NCBI GenBank assembly: GCA_963849485.1
Contig: CAWKIF010000162.1
Span: 1-64,000, forward strand
Length of the DNA: 64,000 bases
Source of the DNA: CAVTWJ01 sp963849485
Lineage (GTDB): Bacteria > Oederibacteriota > Muellerivitia > Muellerivitales > Muellerivitaceae
Direction of reading: 5' to 3'
In this document: piece after piece, positions 1 to 10,469 of the stretch
Layout of the letters: every line of letters begins with the position of its first letter
Numbering within the stretch: position 1 is the first letter of the stretch
Notes under the pieces: model-generated
Told to the model about the DNA's origin: nothing
Seen by the model: the letters and a program-made list of their open reading frames with translations, nothing else
The model's database searches: none
Made by a program: the position numbers and the translations under genes

Positions 1-65
1 GGTATAGTATTTAAATGTTATTTATGTATTGCTGGATATTATTTCAAAAAATGTAAATTTGTGTT

Positions 66-383
66 GTGATAGATAAGAATGCCATATTGCAATCCATAAA
101 AAATTCGGTAGAAACTACAGATCCTGCTGCTACTATTATACTATATGGTTCCTATGCCCGTGGTGATTATAACGACGAATCTGATATAGATATTCTAATA
201 CTCATTGATAAAGAAAAAGTGACTTGGGAAGACAGAAAAAGGATCAGTTATCCCTTATACGACATTCAGTTGGAAAAGGGAATATTAATTAGTCCAATGA
301 TACTCACAAAAAAATATTGGATAGTAGATCGGATAGTAACTCCATTTTATGAAAACGTAAATAGCGAAGGGGTTATTTTATGA
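66..383 (+). CDS. MNT-type nucleotidyltransferase (antitoxin-like)
   Basis: 105 residues, GTG start. A minimal nucleotidyltransferase fold is shown by the motif GSYARG followed by SDIDILI at about residues 27-45, which is the GSxxRG...SDxD metal/nucleotide signature of the MNT family; a third acidic residue may be the Asp in the YDIQLEKG stretch. The stop overlaps the start of the HEPN gene by 4 nt, so the two are translationally coupled. In known MNT/HEPN pairs the MNT protein AMPylates or otherwise neutralises the HEPN ribonuclease; that role is inferred here from family and pairing only. Base composition and codon use fit the AT-rich left genome. Function as antitoxin is likely but a stand-alone nucleotidyltransferase cannot be excluded. 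Confidence 0.8.
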   Translation: MIDKNAILQSIKNSVETTDPAATIILYGSYARGDYNDESDIDILILIDKEKVTWEDRKRISYPLYDIQLEKGILISPMILTKKYWIVDRIVTPFYENVNSEGVIL

Positions 384-769
384 ACGACTCGGAAAAAGCA
401 CATTACATAGCGCTTAAATTAAATAGAGCGAAAAGAACTTTTGGAGAAGCAGAGTTACTCATAAATAATAAGATGTGGAATGCTGCGGTTAATCGCATGT
501 ATTATGCATGTTTTTACGCGGTTAATGCTTTGTTGTTTAGTAAAGATATAAAGGCCAGGAAGCATTCTGGTGTGATTCAAATGTTTGGGTTACATTTTGT
601 AAATACCGGAGTAATATCCCGGGAGATGAATACTTTTTACTCAACATTATTTGACATGAGGCAGTCTGGCGACTATAATGATACCATTGATTTTGAAGAA
701 AAAGAAGTGGTAAGTTTATTGACTCCCGGACGGCAGTTCATTGATTATATAGGACAGATTTTAGCATAA
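380..769 (+). CDS. HEPN domain protein (toxin-like partner of MNT)
   Basis: 129 residues, all-helical. The segment around residues 32-55 (NAAVNRMYYACFYAVNALL) is the characteristic conserved helix of HEPN-domain proteins (PF05168 type). The start overlaps the upstream nucleotidyltransferase by 4 nt, giving the classic MNT-HEPN two-gene order. Many HEPN toxins carry an Rx4-6H RNase motif; I do not see a convincing copy, so either this copy belongs to the non-catalytic branch or the ribonuclease assignment is wrong. Cytoplasmic; no signal peptide. Identification as HEPN is good; toxin activity is inference. Confidence 0.78.
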   Translation: MNDSEKAHYIALKLNRAKRTFGEAELLINNKMWNAAVNRMYYACFYAVNALLFSKDIKARKHSGVIQMFGLHFVNTGVISREMNTFYSTLFDMRQSGDYNDTIDFEEKEVVSLLTPGRQFIDYIGQILA

Positions 770-782
770 CAATCAAAATGCT

Positions 783-1406
783 ATGGGTAAATACGATCCG
801 CGCATCGACGCATATATAGAAAAGGCGGCAGATTTTGCAAAGCCAATACTTACACATCTGCGAGACCTAATGCATGCTACCTGCCCTGATGTGGAAGAAA
901 CCTGGAAATGGAGTTTTCCGGTTTTTATGTATCATGGTGCAATCATGTGCAACATGGCAGCATTCAAAGAGCACTGCGCATTTGGTTTTTGGAAAGCTTC
1001 ATTAATGGAAGACACAGAAAATGTTTTAGAGAACAGGGATAAAGAAGGGATGGGCCATCTGGGCAAAATATACAGCCTTAAAGACCTGCCAAAAGATTCG
1101 GTGCTGAAAAAATATATCAAGGCCGCCATGAAGTTGAATGAGGAAGGAGTAAAACTGCCTCCAAGGCAAAAGGTCACGGAAAAAGACAAGAAGGAACTAA
1201 AGACACCTGATTATTTTACGAAAGAACTGAAGAAGAATAAGAAGGCAGAGAAGGTATACAACGAATTCAGCTACTCCAAAAAGAAAGAATACATAGACTG
1301 GTTTGAAGAAGCAAAGACAGACACAACAAGAGATAAAAGAATAGCACAGGCATTAGAGTGGATAGCAGAGGGCAAAAGTCGTAATTGGAAATATCAAAAT
1401 TGCTAG
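783..1406 (+). CDS. DUF1801 / YdeI-OmpD-associated family protein
   Basis: 207 residues. The N-terminal ~130 residues fit the DUF1801 alpha/beta fold (WKWSFPVFMYHGAIMCNMAAFKEHCAFGFW). The C-terminal third, rich in Lys and Glu and ending in a region with YIDWFEEAK and DKRIAQALEWIAEGK, matches the YdeI/OmdA (bacteriocin-protection, OmpD-associated) domain. The combination is common in Bacteroidetes. The biochemical role is not established for the family. It sits 14 nt after the HEPN gene on the same strand but is unlikely to be functionally tied to it; it converges with the GNAT gene that follows. Confidence 0.78.
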   Translation: MGKYDPRIDAYIEKAADFAKPILTHLRDLMHATCPDVEETWKWSFPVFMYHGAIMCNMAAFKEHCAFGFWKASLMEDTENVLENRDKEGMGHLGKIYSLKDLPKDSVLKKYIKAAMKLNEEGVKLPPRQKVTEKDKKELKTPDYFTKELKKNKKAEKVYNEFSYSKKKEYIDWFEEAKTDTTRDKRIAQALEWIAEGKSRNWKYQNC

Positions 1407-1413
1407 AACGTAT

Positions 1414-1845
1414 CTACAATTTTATCTCAAACACTTTTTGTTGCTTTACTTCTGTGAACCCGGCTTGCATATAAAACCTGTGTGCATCATTTCTTTTTAT
1501 GTTGCTCCTTACTTTGAGCACACTACATTTTTTGTCAGCACACCAGGGTTTGATGCATTCGATCAACATTTTTCCGATGCCTGTACTCCGATGGTGCTCA
1601 TCCACCACAAGGCCACCTATCTCGCAATAAGATGGGCATTCAATGCGAAGTGTATAGAAAACATGTATCCAGCCTACTACCTTGTTGTCCATCACTGCCA
1701 CACACGCCATATCATTCGGGCTATTTAATATTTCCGCGATTTGCAGGGCAGTATTTTCAATACTCATGTTATAGCCCAGTTGTTCAGAAAGCACTGTTAC
1801 GGCCGGGACATCGTCAATTGTTATACTTCTTATAGTAATATTCAT
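1414..1845 (-). CDS. GNAT family N-acetyltransferase
   Basis: 143 residues, single GNAT domain. The acetyl-CoA binding segment is seen in IGGLVVDEHHRSTGIGKMLIE (motif A, R/Q-x-x-G-x-G/A form: RSTGIG at about residues 87-92), followed by the C-terminal HRFYMQAGF strand-helix typical of the fold. Its start overlaps the DUF1697 gene by 4 nt on the same strand, so the two are probably co-transcribed. Substrate unknown; small GNATs of this type acetylate small molecules or protein N-termini/lysines. Confidence 0.85.
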   Translation of the reverse strand: MNITIRSITIDDVPAVTVLSEQLGYNMSIENTALQIAEILNSPNDMACVAVMDNKVVGWIHVFYTLRIECPSYCEIGGLVVDEHHRSTGIGKMLIECIKPWCADKKCSVLKVRSNIKRNDAHRFYMQAGFTEVKQQKVFEIKL

Positions 1846-2390
1846 TTGTGCTGATGAGATATTTTATACTCAAGCATTTTGTTCACGGTTGCCCAGTTCC
1901 GGGTTGTGGCCTGAGTCTTGAGCTTTTTCTCCAGGAATGTATTTGAAAATTTTGTCTCGCCATAAGCGCCTTTGCGAACAAGTATATAGGCCTCAGTACC
2001 CATTACATTAAATTGCTCATTTTCGTTTTGTAATAGCAGCAATTGTTTCACAAGTTCAGCATCAGGCACTGTAGCTAAGAAGCTTACGTGCAGCCCCATT
2101 TCTTCCGGGATTTTTTTGAAGGGATTTTTTTTAATCGTGCTTTCTATATCCGGAATGGTTTTTACAAAAGTGGTTACTTCATAGCCTAGCGCTGTGAGTA
2201 GTTTCTTTTCGATTTTTTTGGTGAGTAGGCCTTTATCAGTTTCAGCACTGTCAAATACTACGTTGCCACTCTGTATGTATGTAATGATATTTTTTAAGCC
2301 CGGGATTGCCATGATCTTTTTCAGGTCGTCCATTTTTACTATTCTGCCACCTACATTTATTGCTCGAAGAAAGGCTATGTACCGAGTCAT
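1842..2390 (-). CDS. DUF1697 family protein
   Basis: 182 residues. Start MTRYIAFLRAINVGG and the YIQSGNVVF segment are hallmarks of the DUF1697 family, and the C-terminus (TTRNWATVNKMLE) also fits. The family is widespread, small and cytosolic, of unknown biochemical function. It lies upstream of and overlaps the GNAT gene by 4 nt (TGA stop within the ATGA junction), indicating a two-gene unit. Confidence 0.85.
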   Translation of the reverse strand: MTRYIAFLRAINVGGRIVKMDDLKKIMAIPGLKNIITYIQSGNVVFDSAETDKGLLTKKIEKKLLTALGYEVTTFVKTIPDIESTIKKNPFKKIPEEMGLHVSFLATVPDAELVKQLLLLQNENEQFNVMGTEAYILVRKGAYGETKFSNTFLEKKLKTQATTRNWATVNKMLEYKISHQHK

Positions 2391-2443
2391 GATAAACTAA
2401 CGTTAAGCATAAAAATATAACTAAAAAAATGAAAGGAGAAATC

Positions 2444-3542
2444 TTACTGAAGCCCATCCCACCAGGCTTTTTGTGTGCCTGGGTTATTGATGTTTACAAG
2501 TTGTCCTATCATGGGGTGTAGCAGTTTCACGTCTTTGCGTTCAGCTTCATTTACAATCCGTTTAATAGGCTCATCCCAGTCATGGGTAGAGAGTGCAAAT
2601 TTACCCCAGTGTACCGGGAACAGTATGCGGGTTTTAATATCTGTTGCTGCCTGCACAACTTCTTCGGGAAGCATATGTATATGCTTCCAGTTTTTGCTGT
2701 ATTGTCCGTCTTCCAGTATGGCAAGGTCTATCGGCCCATATTGGTCGCCAATCTCTGCAAAATGTGTGTCGTACCCGGAGTCGCCACCCAGGTATATTTT
2801 CATGGTAGGTGTGGTGAGCATAAATGACACCCATATAGTACCATTCCGTTTAAATGTTCTGCCCGAAAAATGACGTGCCGGCAATACATTCACTCTGAAT
2901 CCGGCAGCAGGTATTAACTCGTCGCCCCAGTTGCCTTCTGTTATTATTTTTGGGTCGTAGCCCCAATGCTCCAGGTGTGCGCCAACGCCCAGTGCGGTTA
3001 TTACCTGCTTCACCTTAGGTTTGAGCTTCACGATAGTAGGGTGGTCAAGAATGGTCCCAATGGTCGTGGGTAATGAAGAGAACGTCTATCTCCGGAAAGT
3101 CATCTGCTGTATACACGTCAGTACCGGGGAAACTTTTGTTTGTGCCTTTAATAGGCGCTGCATTACCGCTGAATACAGGGTCTACCAGCATGTTCTTCCC
3201 GTCTACCCGTATGAAGTATGAGGAATGCCCGAACCACACTAGCATATTTTTATCAGGTTCAAGGGCGTGCAGATTTGTTTTTTGTGAAGGTAAATTTTGT
3301 GCTGGCTTTCGTCTCTTTTTGTCACCAAAGAAAAACTCTTTCATAATGGAGAACATTGTTGCACCATCTGTGAGCTGAGGGGTGGGGTGGAGGTTCTGGA
3401 ATTGGCCATCCCTATAATTTTTTGAGTGTTGAATGGCCTCTAACCTTGCACCGGTTGGGGTTTTGCCAAATTGGGTTTGCTGCATAAAAAGGAAGAGCAT
3501 TAATACAATTACTATTGCAATGAGAAGGATAAATATATACAT
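2444..3542 (-). CDS. MBL-fold metal-dependent hydrolase (NAPE-PLD/UlaG-like), frameshifted
   Basis: Two consecutive reading frames (3045-3542 and 2444-3031) encode the two halves of one metallo-beta-lactamase-fold protein. The upstream part has an N-terminal membrane segment (about residues 2-20), then WFGHSSYFIRVDGKNMLVDPVF and the metal motif THDHWDH; the downstream part begins in the middle of what should be HLDHPT and continues with GHD/GGDSGYDTHF and FPVHWGKF. Removing one T from the run at about 3046-3053 restores THDHWDHLDHPT, so a single inserted base breaks the gene. It resembles N-acyl-phosphatidylethanolamine phospholipase D-type hydrolases (membrane-anchored, zinc-dependent). Whether it is a real pseudogene or a sequence error cannot be decided here. 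Confidence 0.8.
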
Positions 3543-3599
3543 GACTCAAATTTATGCAATACAGGCTAAATGGGGCTTCTGTTATCAGTAAGCCAGATG

Positions 3600-3767
3600 T
3601 TATACTTTGCCTGATTTTTTGTCGTGAAGTAGCTCAGATTTTGCCTGTTTCCAGAAAGTGAACTGCGCTTCATTGTCTTGTATAGCCTGGCGCAACCTTT
3701 CAGCAGGCGACTTGGATAGCCAGATTTGTAATTGTATTTTTTTTATGTGCTTGGGTGTGTCTTGCAT
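3600..3767 (-). CDS. small hypothetical protein, third gene of nucleotidyltransferase cassette
   Basis: A 55-residue open frame from ATG at 3767 to TAA at 3600, starting 2 nt after the stop of the nucleotidyltransferase gene. The predicted protein is charged and helical (it begins MQDTPKHIKKIQLQIWL and contains SPAERLRQAIQDNEAQFTFWKQAK). Tight spacing and uninterrupted frame argue for a real gene, but I recognise no family. It could be a short regulator or accessory subunit of the adjacent nucleotidyltransferase. Confidence 0.5.
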   Translation of the reverse strand: MQDTPKHIKKIQLQIWLSKSPAERLRQAIQDNEAQFTFWKQAKSELLHDKKSGKV

Positions 3768-3769
3768 GA

Positions 3770-4294
3770 TTAAAAGAGGTTAAATGTATTCAGTTTAAGT
3801 TCCTTTACCCAGTCATTTATATATTCCCAGTCAAGCGTATCAATCTCAGACAGGTTTTTTATATCATCAAGTTGCAAATTACTTTGAATTTGCTGTATCC
3901 AGATCAGTTTTGATAATAGCAGGTCTTCCGGTGAAACAATATAAACAGGAACGTTAAAGAATGAGATCAATTTTTTCCGGTTAAACTCTGTTTGGCGGAA
4001 TGGCTCATTTTTCAAAACCATAAAATCTGCCTTAAAGCCTGATGCGTAGTCAATGATATTGAACATGCCCTGGTTTTTAATGGCTTCTTTCACTGCATCA
4101 GCATCACAATAATAACCGTGTTTAAAAAATTTCACGAGCTTATCCATATCTTTCTGCTGCAGATGAACGACAAAGTCAAAGTCTCGCGTGGCACGTGGAA
4201 GCGTATAGATACTCATAGCCATGCTGCCCGAAAGCATGTAGGGTATTTGCTCGTCAAGGAAAAATTTTACTATTATTTGTAGAAATTGCAGCAT
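3770..4294 (-). CDS. nucleotidyltransferase-fold protein (AbiEii/DUF1814-like)
   Basis: 174 residues. The active-site pattern is GSMAMSIYTLPRATRDFDFVVH at about residues 21-42: a GS followed by DxD (DFD), with a third acidic residue in KADFMV. This is the polymerase-beta-like nucleotidyltransferase core found in AbiEii-type toxins and in stand-alone DUF1814/DUF6036 proteins. It lies between the DUF6398-like gene (15 nt upstream) and a 55-residue ORF (2 nt downstream), forming a compact three-gene unit. The substrate is unknown; toxin, RNA-modifying or antibiotic-modifying roles are all possible. Confidence 0.7.
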   Translation of the reverse strand: MLQFLQIIVKFFLDEQIPYMLSGSMAMSIYTLPRATRDFDFVVHLQQKDMDKLVKFFKHGYYCDADAVKEAIKNQGMFNIIDYASGFKADFMVLKNEPFRQTEFNRKKLISFFNVPVYIVSPEDLLLSKLIWIQQIQSNLQLDDIKNLSEIDTLDWEYINDWVKELKLNTFNLF

Positions 4295-4309
4295 GGAAAT
4301 TTCTGTGAA

Positions 4310-4819
4310 TTAATTATCTATTCTTCGGGTAGAAAATGAAATATCATTTCCTTCTGCCCTTGCTTTTTTTACCATTTCCTGAAATTCTTCCGGCAATGTA
4401 TTAACGGGAACAATCATGTCATCTACCATTACCAGGTTATTGATAGGATTATTTTGTTTCATAGTCTGCGTTGAAAATTCCTTGTCAAAATGCCAAAGGT
4501 CAAGCAGATCCCTGATTTGTTTTGATTTTAACATGACCGTTGATTTGCTGGTGCCGAAGAAAGCATTTATTTCATCAACCGACTTATGGGGTTTTGAATT
4601 TTTGTCGAATAAAAAATTAATAGACCCAAGAGCATGAATAACTGCAGCAGCCAGTATCTCCGGCTTCCCGGTTATAAAAGGCACAGTTCTTTTCCTGCTC
4701 AATTTGGCGATGAGTTTCTCTGATAGTTCAAAGTACTCCGTATCAAGCTCTTTAGCGCAAAAATCTCTTACAAGGGTAAGTATTGCGTCTTGCTTTGTTT
4801 TAATTTTTTGTTTGTCCAT
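4310..4819 (-). CDS. DUF6398-like protein, first gene of nucleotidyltransferase cassette
   Basis: 169 residues. The N-terminal 120 residues are helical with a segment (EINAFFGTSKSTVMLKSKQIRDLL) that looks like a helix-turn-helix or tetratricopeptide-like helical hairpin, preceded by AAAVIHALGSINFLFD. I associate this pattern with DUF6398-type proteins, with moderate confidence. It is the first gene of the three-gene unit 4819 to 3600. A regulator or antitoxin role is suggested by position in front of a nucleotidyltransferase, but nothing in the sequence proves it. Confidence 0.55.
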   Translation of the reverse strand: MDKQKIKTKQDAILTLVRDFCAKELDTEYFELSEKLIAKLSRKRTVPFITGKPEILAAAVIHALGSINFLFDKNSKPHKSVDEINAFFGTSKSTVMLKSKQIRDLLDLWHFDKEFSTQTMKQNNPINNLVMVDDMIVPVNTLPEEFQEMVKKARAEGNDISFSTRRIDN

Positions 4820-4980
4820 ACCTTAAAAAACAGAATTTATTAAACAGCTATTGGCTTTTTATTTGTTTGATAAAATGGAGCATTTGAATAAATTTCCCCG
4901 ATTAATTTTTCACGAATATCTTCTAAGGTACTTTTCATGCAATTTGGGCAGGTTCTTCAAAAATAAGCTAAAGTTAATAA

Positions 4981-5019
4981 AAACAAAAACGCCCCGACTT
5001 GCGAAGGGGCGTTTTAAAA
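4981..5019 (-). terminator. rRNA operon terminator
   Basis: A perfect 10-bp inverted repeat (AAAACGCCCC at 4986-4995, GGGGCGTTTT at 5006-5015) with a 10-nt loop lies just after the 5S gene. Read on the minus strand it is followed by a T-rich tract, as expected for an intrinsic terminator. It could also act on the plus strand. Confidence 0.85.
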
Positions 5020-5024
5020 TAAAT

Positions 5025-5134
<110 letters not shown>

Positions 5135-5343
5135 AGATCGTTGATTAGTAGAAAGTAGTTAGTATAAAGTAGAAAGTTGTTGCGTACCGGTGGGTACTTA
5201 CGACTTTCGACTTATGACTTTCGACTAAAAAATATCGAGACATATTGGGTCAGCAATTTCATTTAGTAATGTAAGGAAACTATCCATATCCTTTCGGGAG
5301 GTTACCCGTAAGGGTAAGCCCCTTCTAGGGGTTTGGGGTAAAA
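5135..5343. other. 23S-5S spacer with short repeats
   Basis: About 210 nt with no gene. It holds near-repeats of the decamer TTACGACTTT and relatives (5199-5225), and, at about 5317-5338, a copy of a G/C-rich block (rev-comp CCCCAAACCCCTAGAAGGGG) that recurs in the opposite orientation at about 8868-8889. Both repeats are also typical of Bacteroidetes intergenic DNA. Confidence 0.6.
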
Positions 5344-8222
<2,879 letters not shown>

Positions 8223-8523
8223 TGTATGACCTGATTACTCATTCGGGTGAATGATTAAAACAGGATTTGTTTTTTACCTTACTACTTGTTCTCCGCGTCC
8301 CGGGGGGGATGCATGAACAAAAATTGCTTTCCCAATATGTCAAAGAACTTTTGCTCTAATTGCGCAAATTAGCTTGAATGTGCCGATTGCTCATTGATCA
8401 TTGTGATGTTAATGGAGTTGAACCACTACTCGCGCCTTTACGGCTACATCTTTATCATTACTTTTATTCACTCCATCTGCTAATTAGCCATTTGCAATTA
8501 ACTCATTGCGACATTAAAAAAAG
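8223..8523. other. tRNA-Ala to 23S spacer
   Basis: About 300 nt of AT-rich internal transcribed spacer. No gene is seen. A run of G at 8304-8311 (CGGGGGGGAT) and the pair of short stems around AATTGCGCAAATT (8357-8369, a perfect palindrome) are the only structure I notice; such stems are expected around 23S processing sites. Confidence 0.6.
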
Positions 8524-8597
8524 TGGAGGATATCGGAGTCGAACCGATGACCCTCTGCGTGCAAGGCAGATGCTCTGGCCAGCTGAGCTAACCCCCC
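8524..8597 (-). tRNA. tRNA-Ala (anticodon TGC)
   Basis: 74 nt on the minus strand. The acceptor stem GGGGGGT pairs with ATCCTCC; the anticodon arm is TCTGC-CTTGCAC-GCAGA with anticodon TGC; the T-arm holds GGTTCGA. No CCA is encoded. It sits in the 16S-23S spacer next to tRNA-Ile, the usual Bacteroidetes arrangement. Confidence 0.96.
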
Positions 8598-8775
8598 AGT
8601 TTAGTCGTAAGTCATAAGTCGTGAGTCGTAAGTCAGAAACTTAGCACTTATTACTTAGGGGCTTACTCCTTGAGTAATGATTTCAATATTTTAAAGAACT
8701 TCTTTTTTTTAGTTGTAAGTTTTAAAAGACAACTCGCAGACTTACGACTTATACTTTCAACTTACGACTTTGAAG
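8598..8775. repeat. AGTCGTAAGTC-type spacer repeats
   Basis: The spacer between tRNA-Ala and tRNA-Ile contains clustered direct and inverted copies of an 8-11 nt word, AGTCGTAAGTC and variants (for example 8605-8635 and 8741-8771). Similar words appear on both sides of the operon, at 5199-5225 and 8970-9000. They can fold on each other and may shape pre-rRNA processing stems. Confidence 0.6.
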
Positions 8776-8849
8776 TAGTCCCTTCCAGATTTGAACTGGA
8801 GACCTCTACATTATCAGTGTAGCGCTCTAACCAACTGAGCTAAGAGACT
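8776..8849 (-). tRNA. tRNA-Ile (anticodon GAT)
   Basis: 74 nt on the minus strand. Acceptor AGTCTCT pairs with AGGGACT; the anticodon arm CTACA-CTGATAA-TGTAG carries GAT; the T-loop region has GTTCAAAT. No CCA is encoded. Located between the 16S fragment and tRNA-Ala. Confidence 0.96.
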
Positions 8850-9102
8850 AAAAATCCTAAACCTCACCCCAAACCCCTAAAGGGGCTTCACCTGGTCAAG
8901 ATCATCGGAGCCTCATTCACCCTTTAGGCTTCAGAACTATTCAATTTTGTAAAGAACTTTTGTTTTGGTCGAAAGTCGTAAGTAAAGAGTCAAAAGAATG
9001 GTTATTTAAAAACAGCTTTCTACTTTCTACTATAGACTTTAGACTTTCTAAATATCTTGAAAAATCGGGAACAAAAAGACAACAGCTACAGGTCGTAGCT
9101 CT

Positions 9103-9189
<87 letters not shown>

Positions 9190-9190
9190 G

Positions 9191-9697
9191 GGAGGCCAGC
9201 CTGGGTCTGAGGCTCTCTGGATCACAATTTAGGCTCTTCTGTTGCAGTCGTGGATACCTGGATCGGTGCACCGCGTCTTTCTGCTTCGGGCATTCGGCGC
9301 AAGCATCGGAAGAAGTGTCGTTATCAAACCCGGCGTCCGCGTAAAGTTTCCCTGGCGTTTGGAGATAGGCGATTACTGTTGGATCGGCGAGGACGTATGG
9401 ATAGACAATCTGGCCCGCGTAACGATAAACGCAAACTGCTGTCTGTCGCAGGGAAGTTATCTATGTACAGGAAGTCATGATTGGACGGACCCTGCATTTT
9501 CTCTTATCATGAGGCCCATAACGATAGCAGAAGGTGTTTGGTTGTGTGCCAAGTCGGTCGTGGGACCTGGTGTGTCGATCGACGCTGGAGCAGTACTTGG
9601 CCTCGGAGCAGTCGCTACAAATGATTTAGACGCCAACACCATTTACCAGGGGGTTCCGGCCGTCGCCGTGAAGAGACGAGACAAGTGTAGCGCATAA
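9191..9697 (+). pseudogene. WcaF-type hexapeptide acetyltransferase, 5'-truncated with amber codon
   Basis: The frame from TTG 9242 gives 151 residues with QSWIPGSVHRVFLLRAFGASIG, KPGVRVKFPWRLEIGDYCWIG and CLSQGSYLCTGSHDW, characteristic of WcaF-like colanic-acid acetyltransferases (left-handed beta-helix hexapeptide repeats, trimeric, acetyl-CoA dependent). The same frame continues upstream as EALWITI-stop-ALLLQSW; family members have EALW....QAL there, so the TAG at 9230-9232 stands where CAG (Gln) is expected. Homology begins right at the 16S junction and the first ~25-30 residues are missing. The gene is therefore truncated by the join and has one nonsense change. In intact form it would O-acetylate exopolysaccharide sugars. 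Confidence 0.75.
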
Positions 9698-9848
9698 TCT
9701 TACTGTGTCATAAATTAGCGCGCTGGCAGCAGGGACATCTGGACGATCGCCGCGTGAGGGATCTGGCCAGCTTAATGCGCAGGGTTGTGATTGATGCGAC
9801 GATATGGCGTTCCGGAAGTGATTTTATAATGATGTACGTGAGCGCTGG
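9698..9848. other. unassigned gap, possible gene remnant
   Basis: 150 nt after wcaF. One plus-strand frame (9691-9861) is open and has plausible protein-like composition (RWQQGHLDDRRVRDLASLM), but it has no start codon in a good context and I recognise no family. It may be the decayed end of a neighbouring polysaccharide gene. Confidence 0.25.
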
Positions 9849-10229
9849 TTGCTGGATTTAAAAAACCTTGATTTGAAAAAAATAGCGACTATAGATTTGC
9901 GCATTTGGGCAAGTCATGCAGGGACAACTTACAACGTAGAAAAATTAGAGGATTTTTCTGATTCTAATCACCTAGGAAATATAATCACTTATGCCCGTGG
10001 TCGAGTTTATCGAATGATTAATGTTGGAAAAGAGGACGAGGATAGTTTTCCCGTTGATTCGCCCTATTATTTGCGACGCGTTTATGCGTATGATTTAAAA
10101 AATAATAGCTATGTCCAGCTTAGAGAAGATAAGGTTCCGAAAATTCAGGATGATTCAAAAACGGTTGAACCCCTAAAAATTTGGGAACCCTCAAAAGAAG
10201 ACGAACTTAATTATAATTTCAACAGATAA
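9849..10229 (+). CDS. hypothetical protein
   Basis: 126 residues from a TTG codon; no clear ribosome-binding site, and the true start could be a later codon. The protein is hydrophilic with no membrane segment and no motif I recognise. The DNA is markedly more AT-rich than the flanking wcaF fragment and the integrase, suggesting separate origin, consistent with cargo of the integrative element that ends at the tRNA-Arg fragment. Confidence 0.4.
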   Translation: MLDLKNLDLKKIATIDLRIWASHAGTTYNVEKLEDFSDSNHLGNIITYARGRVYRMINVGKEDEDSFPVDSPYYLRRVYAYDLKNNSYVQLREDKVPKIQDDSKTVEPLKIWEPSKEDELNYNFNR

Positions 10230-10341
10230 ACCCTAGTTATCCTTTCCTTCTCAATTCACTAAAAAATAGACTAATTGAACTTTATGGTTTTTTTAATCTG
10301 TTCGTTTATTCGTATAGTCGATCAAAATTGAAAATAATTAC

Positions 10342-10381
10342 CGATGGCAAAGCATGGCAATCGATGGTTAAGCATGGTTAG
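10342..10381. repeat. tandem 20-bp direct repeat
   Basis: Two adjacent 20-bp units (CGATGGCAAAGCATGGCAAT at 10342 and CGATGGTTAAGCATGGTTAG at 10362) differ at only a few positions, followed by two copies of GGTTAGTGAC-like words up to 10396. They lie about 640 bp upstream of the integrase start. Recombinase arm sites, iterons or an operator are possible; nothing proves which. Confidence 0.7.
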
Positions 10382-10469
10382 TGACGGTTAGTGACAACGC
10401 TAAATAAAATCCATTGAAAAGAAATTTGTAGACACTCAAGATAATTCAAGAAGTTGATCAAACTGCAGG

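Noticed and set aside
9691..9861. Small plus-strand ORF after wcaF
   Set aside because: Protein-like composition but no start context, no known family; kept only as a possible remnant.
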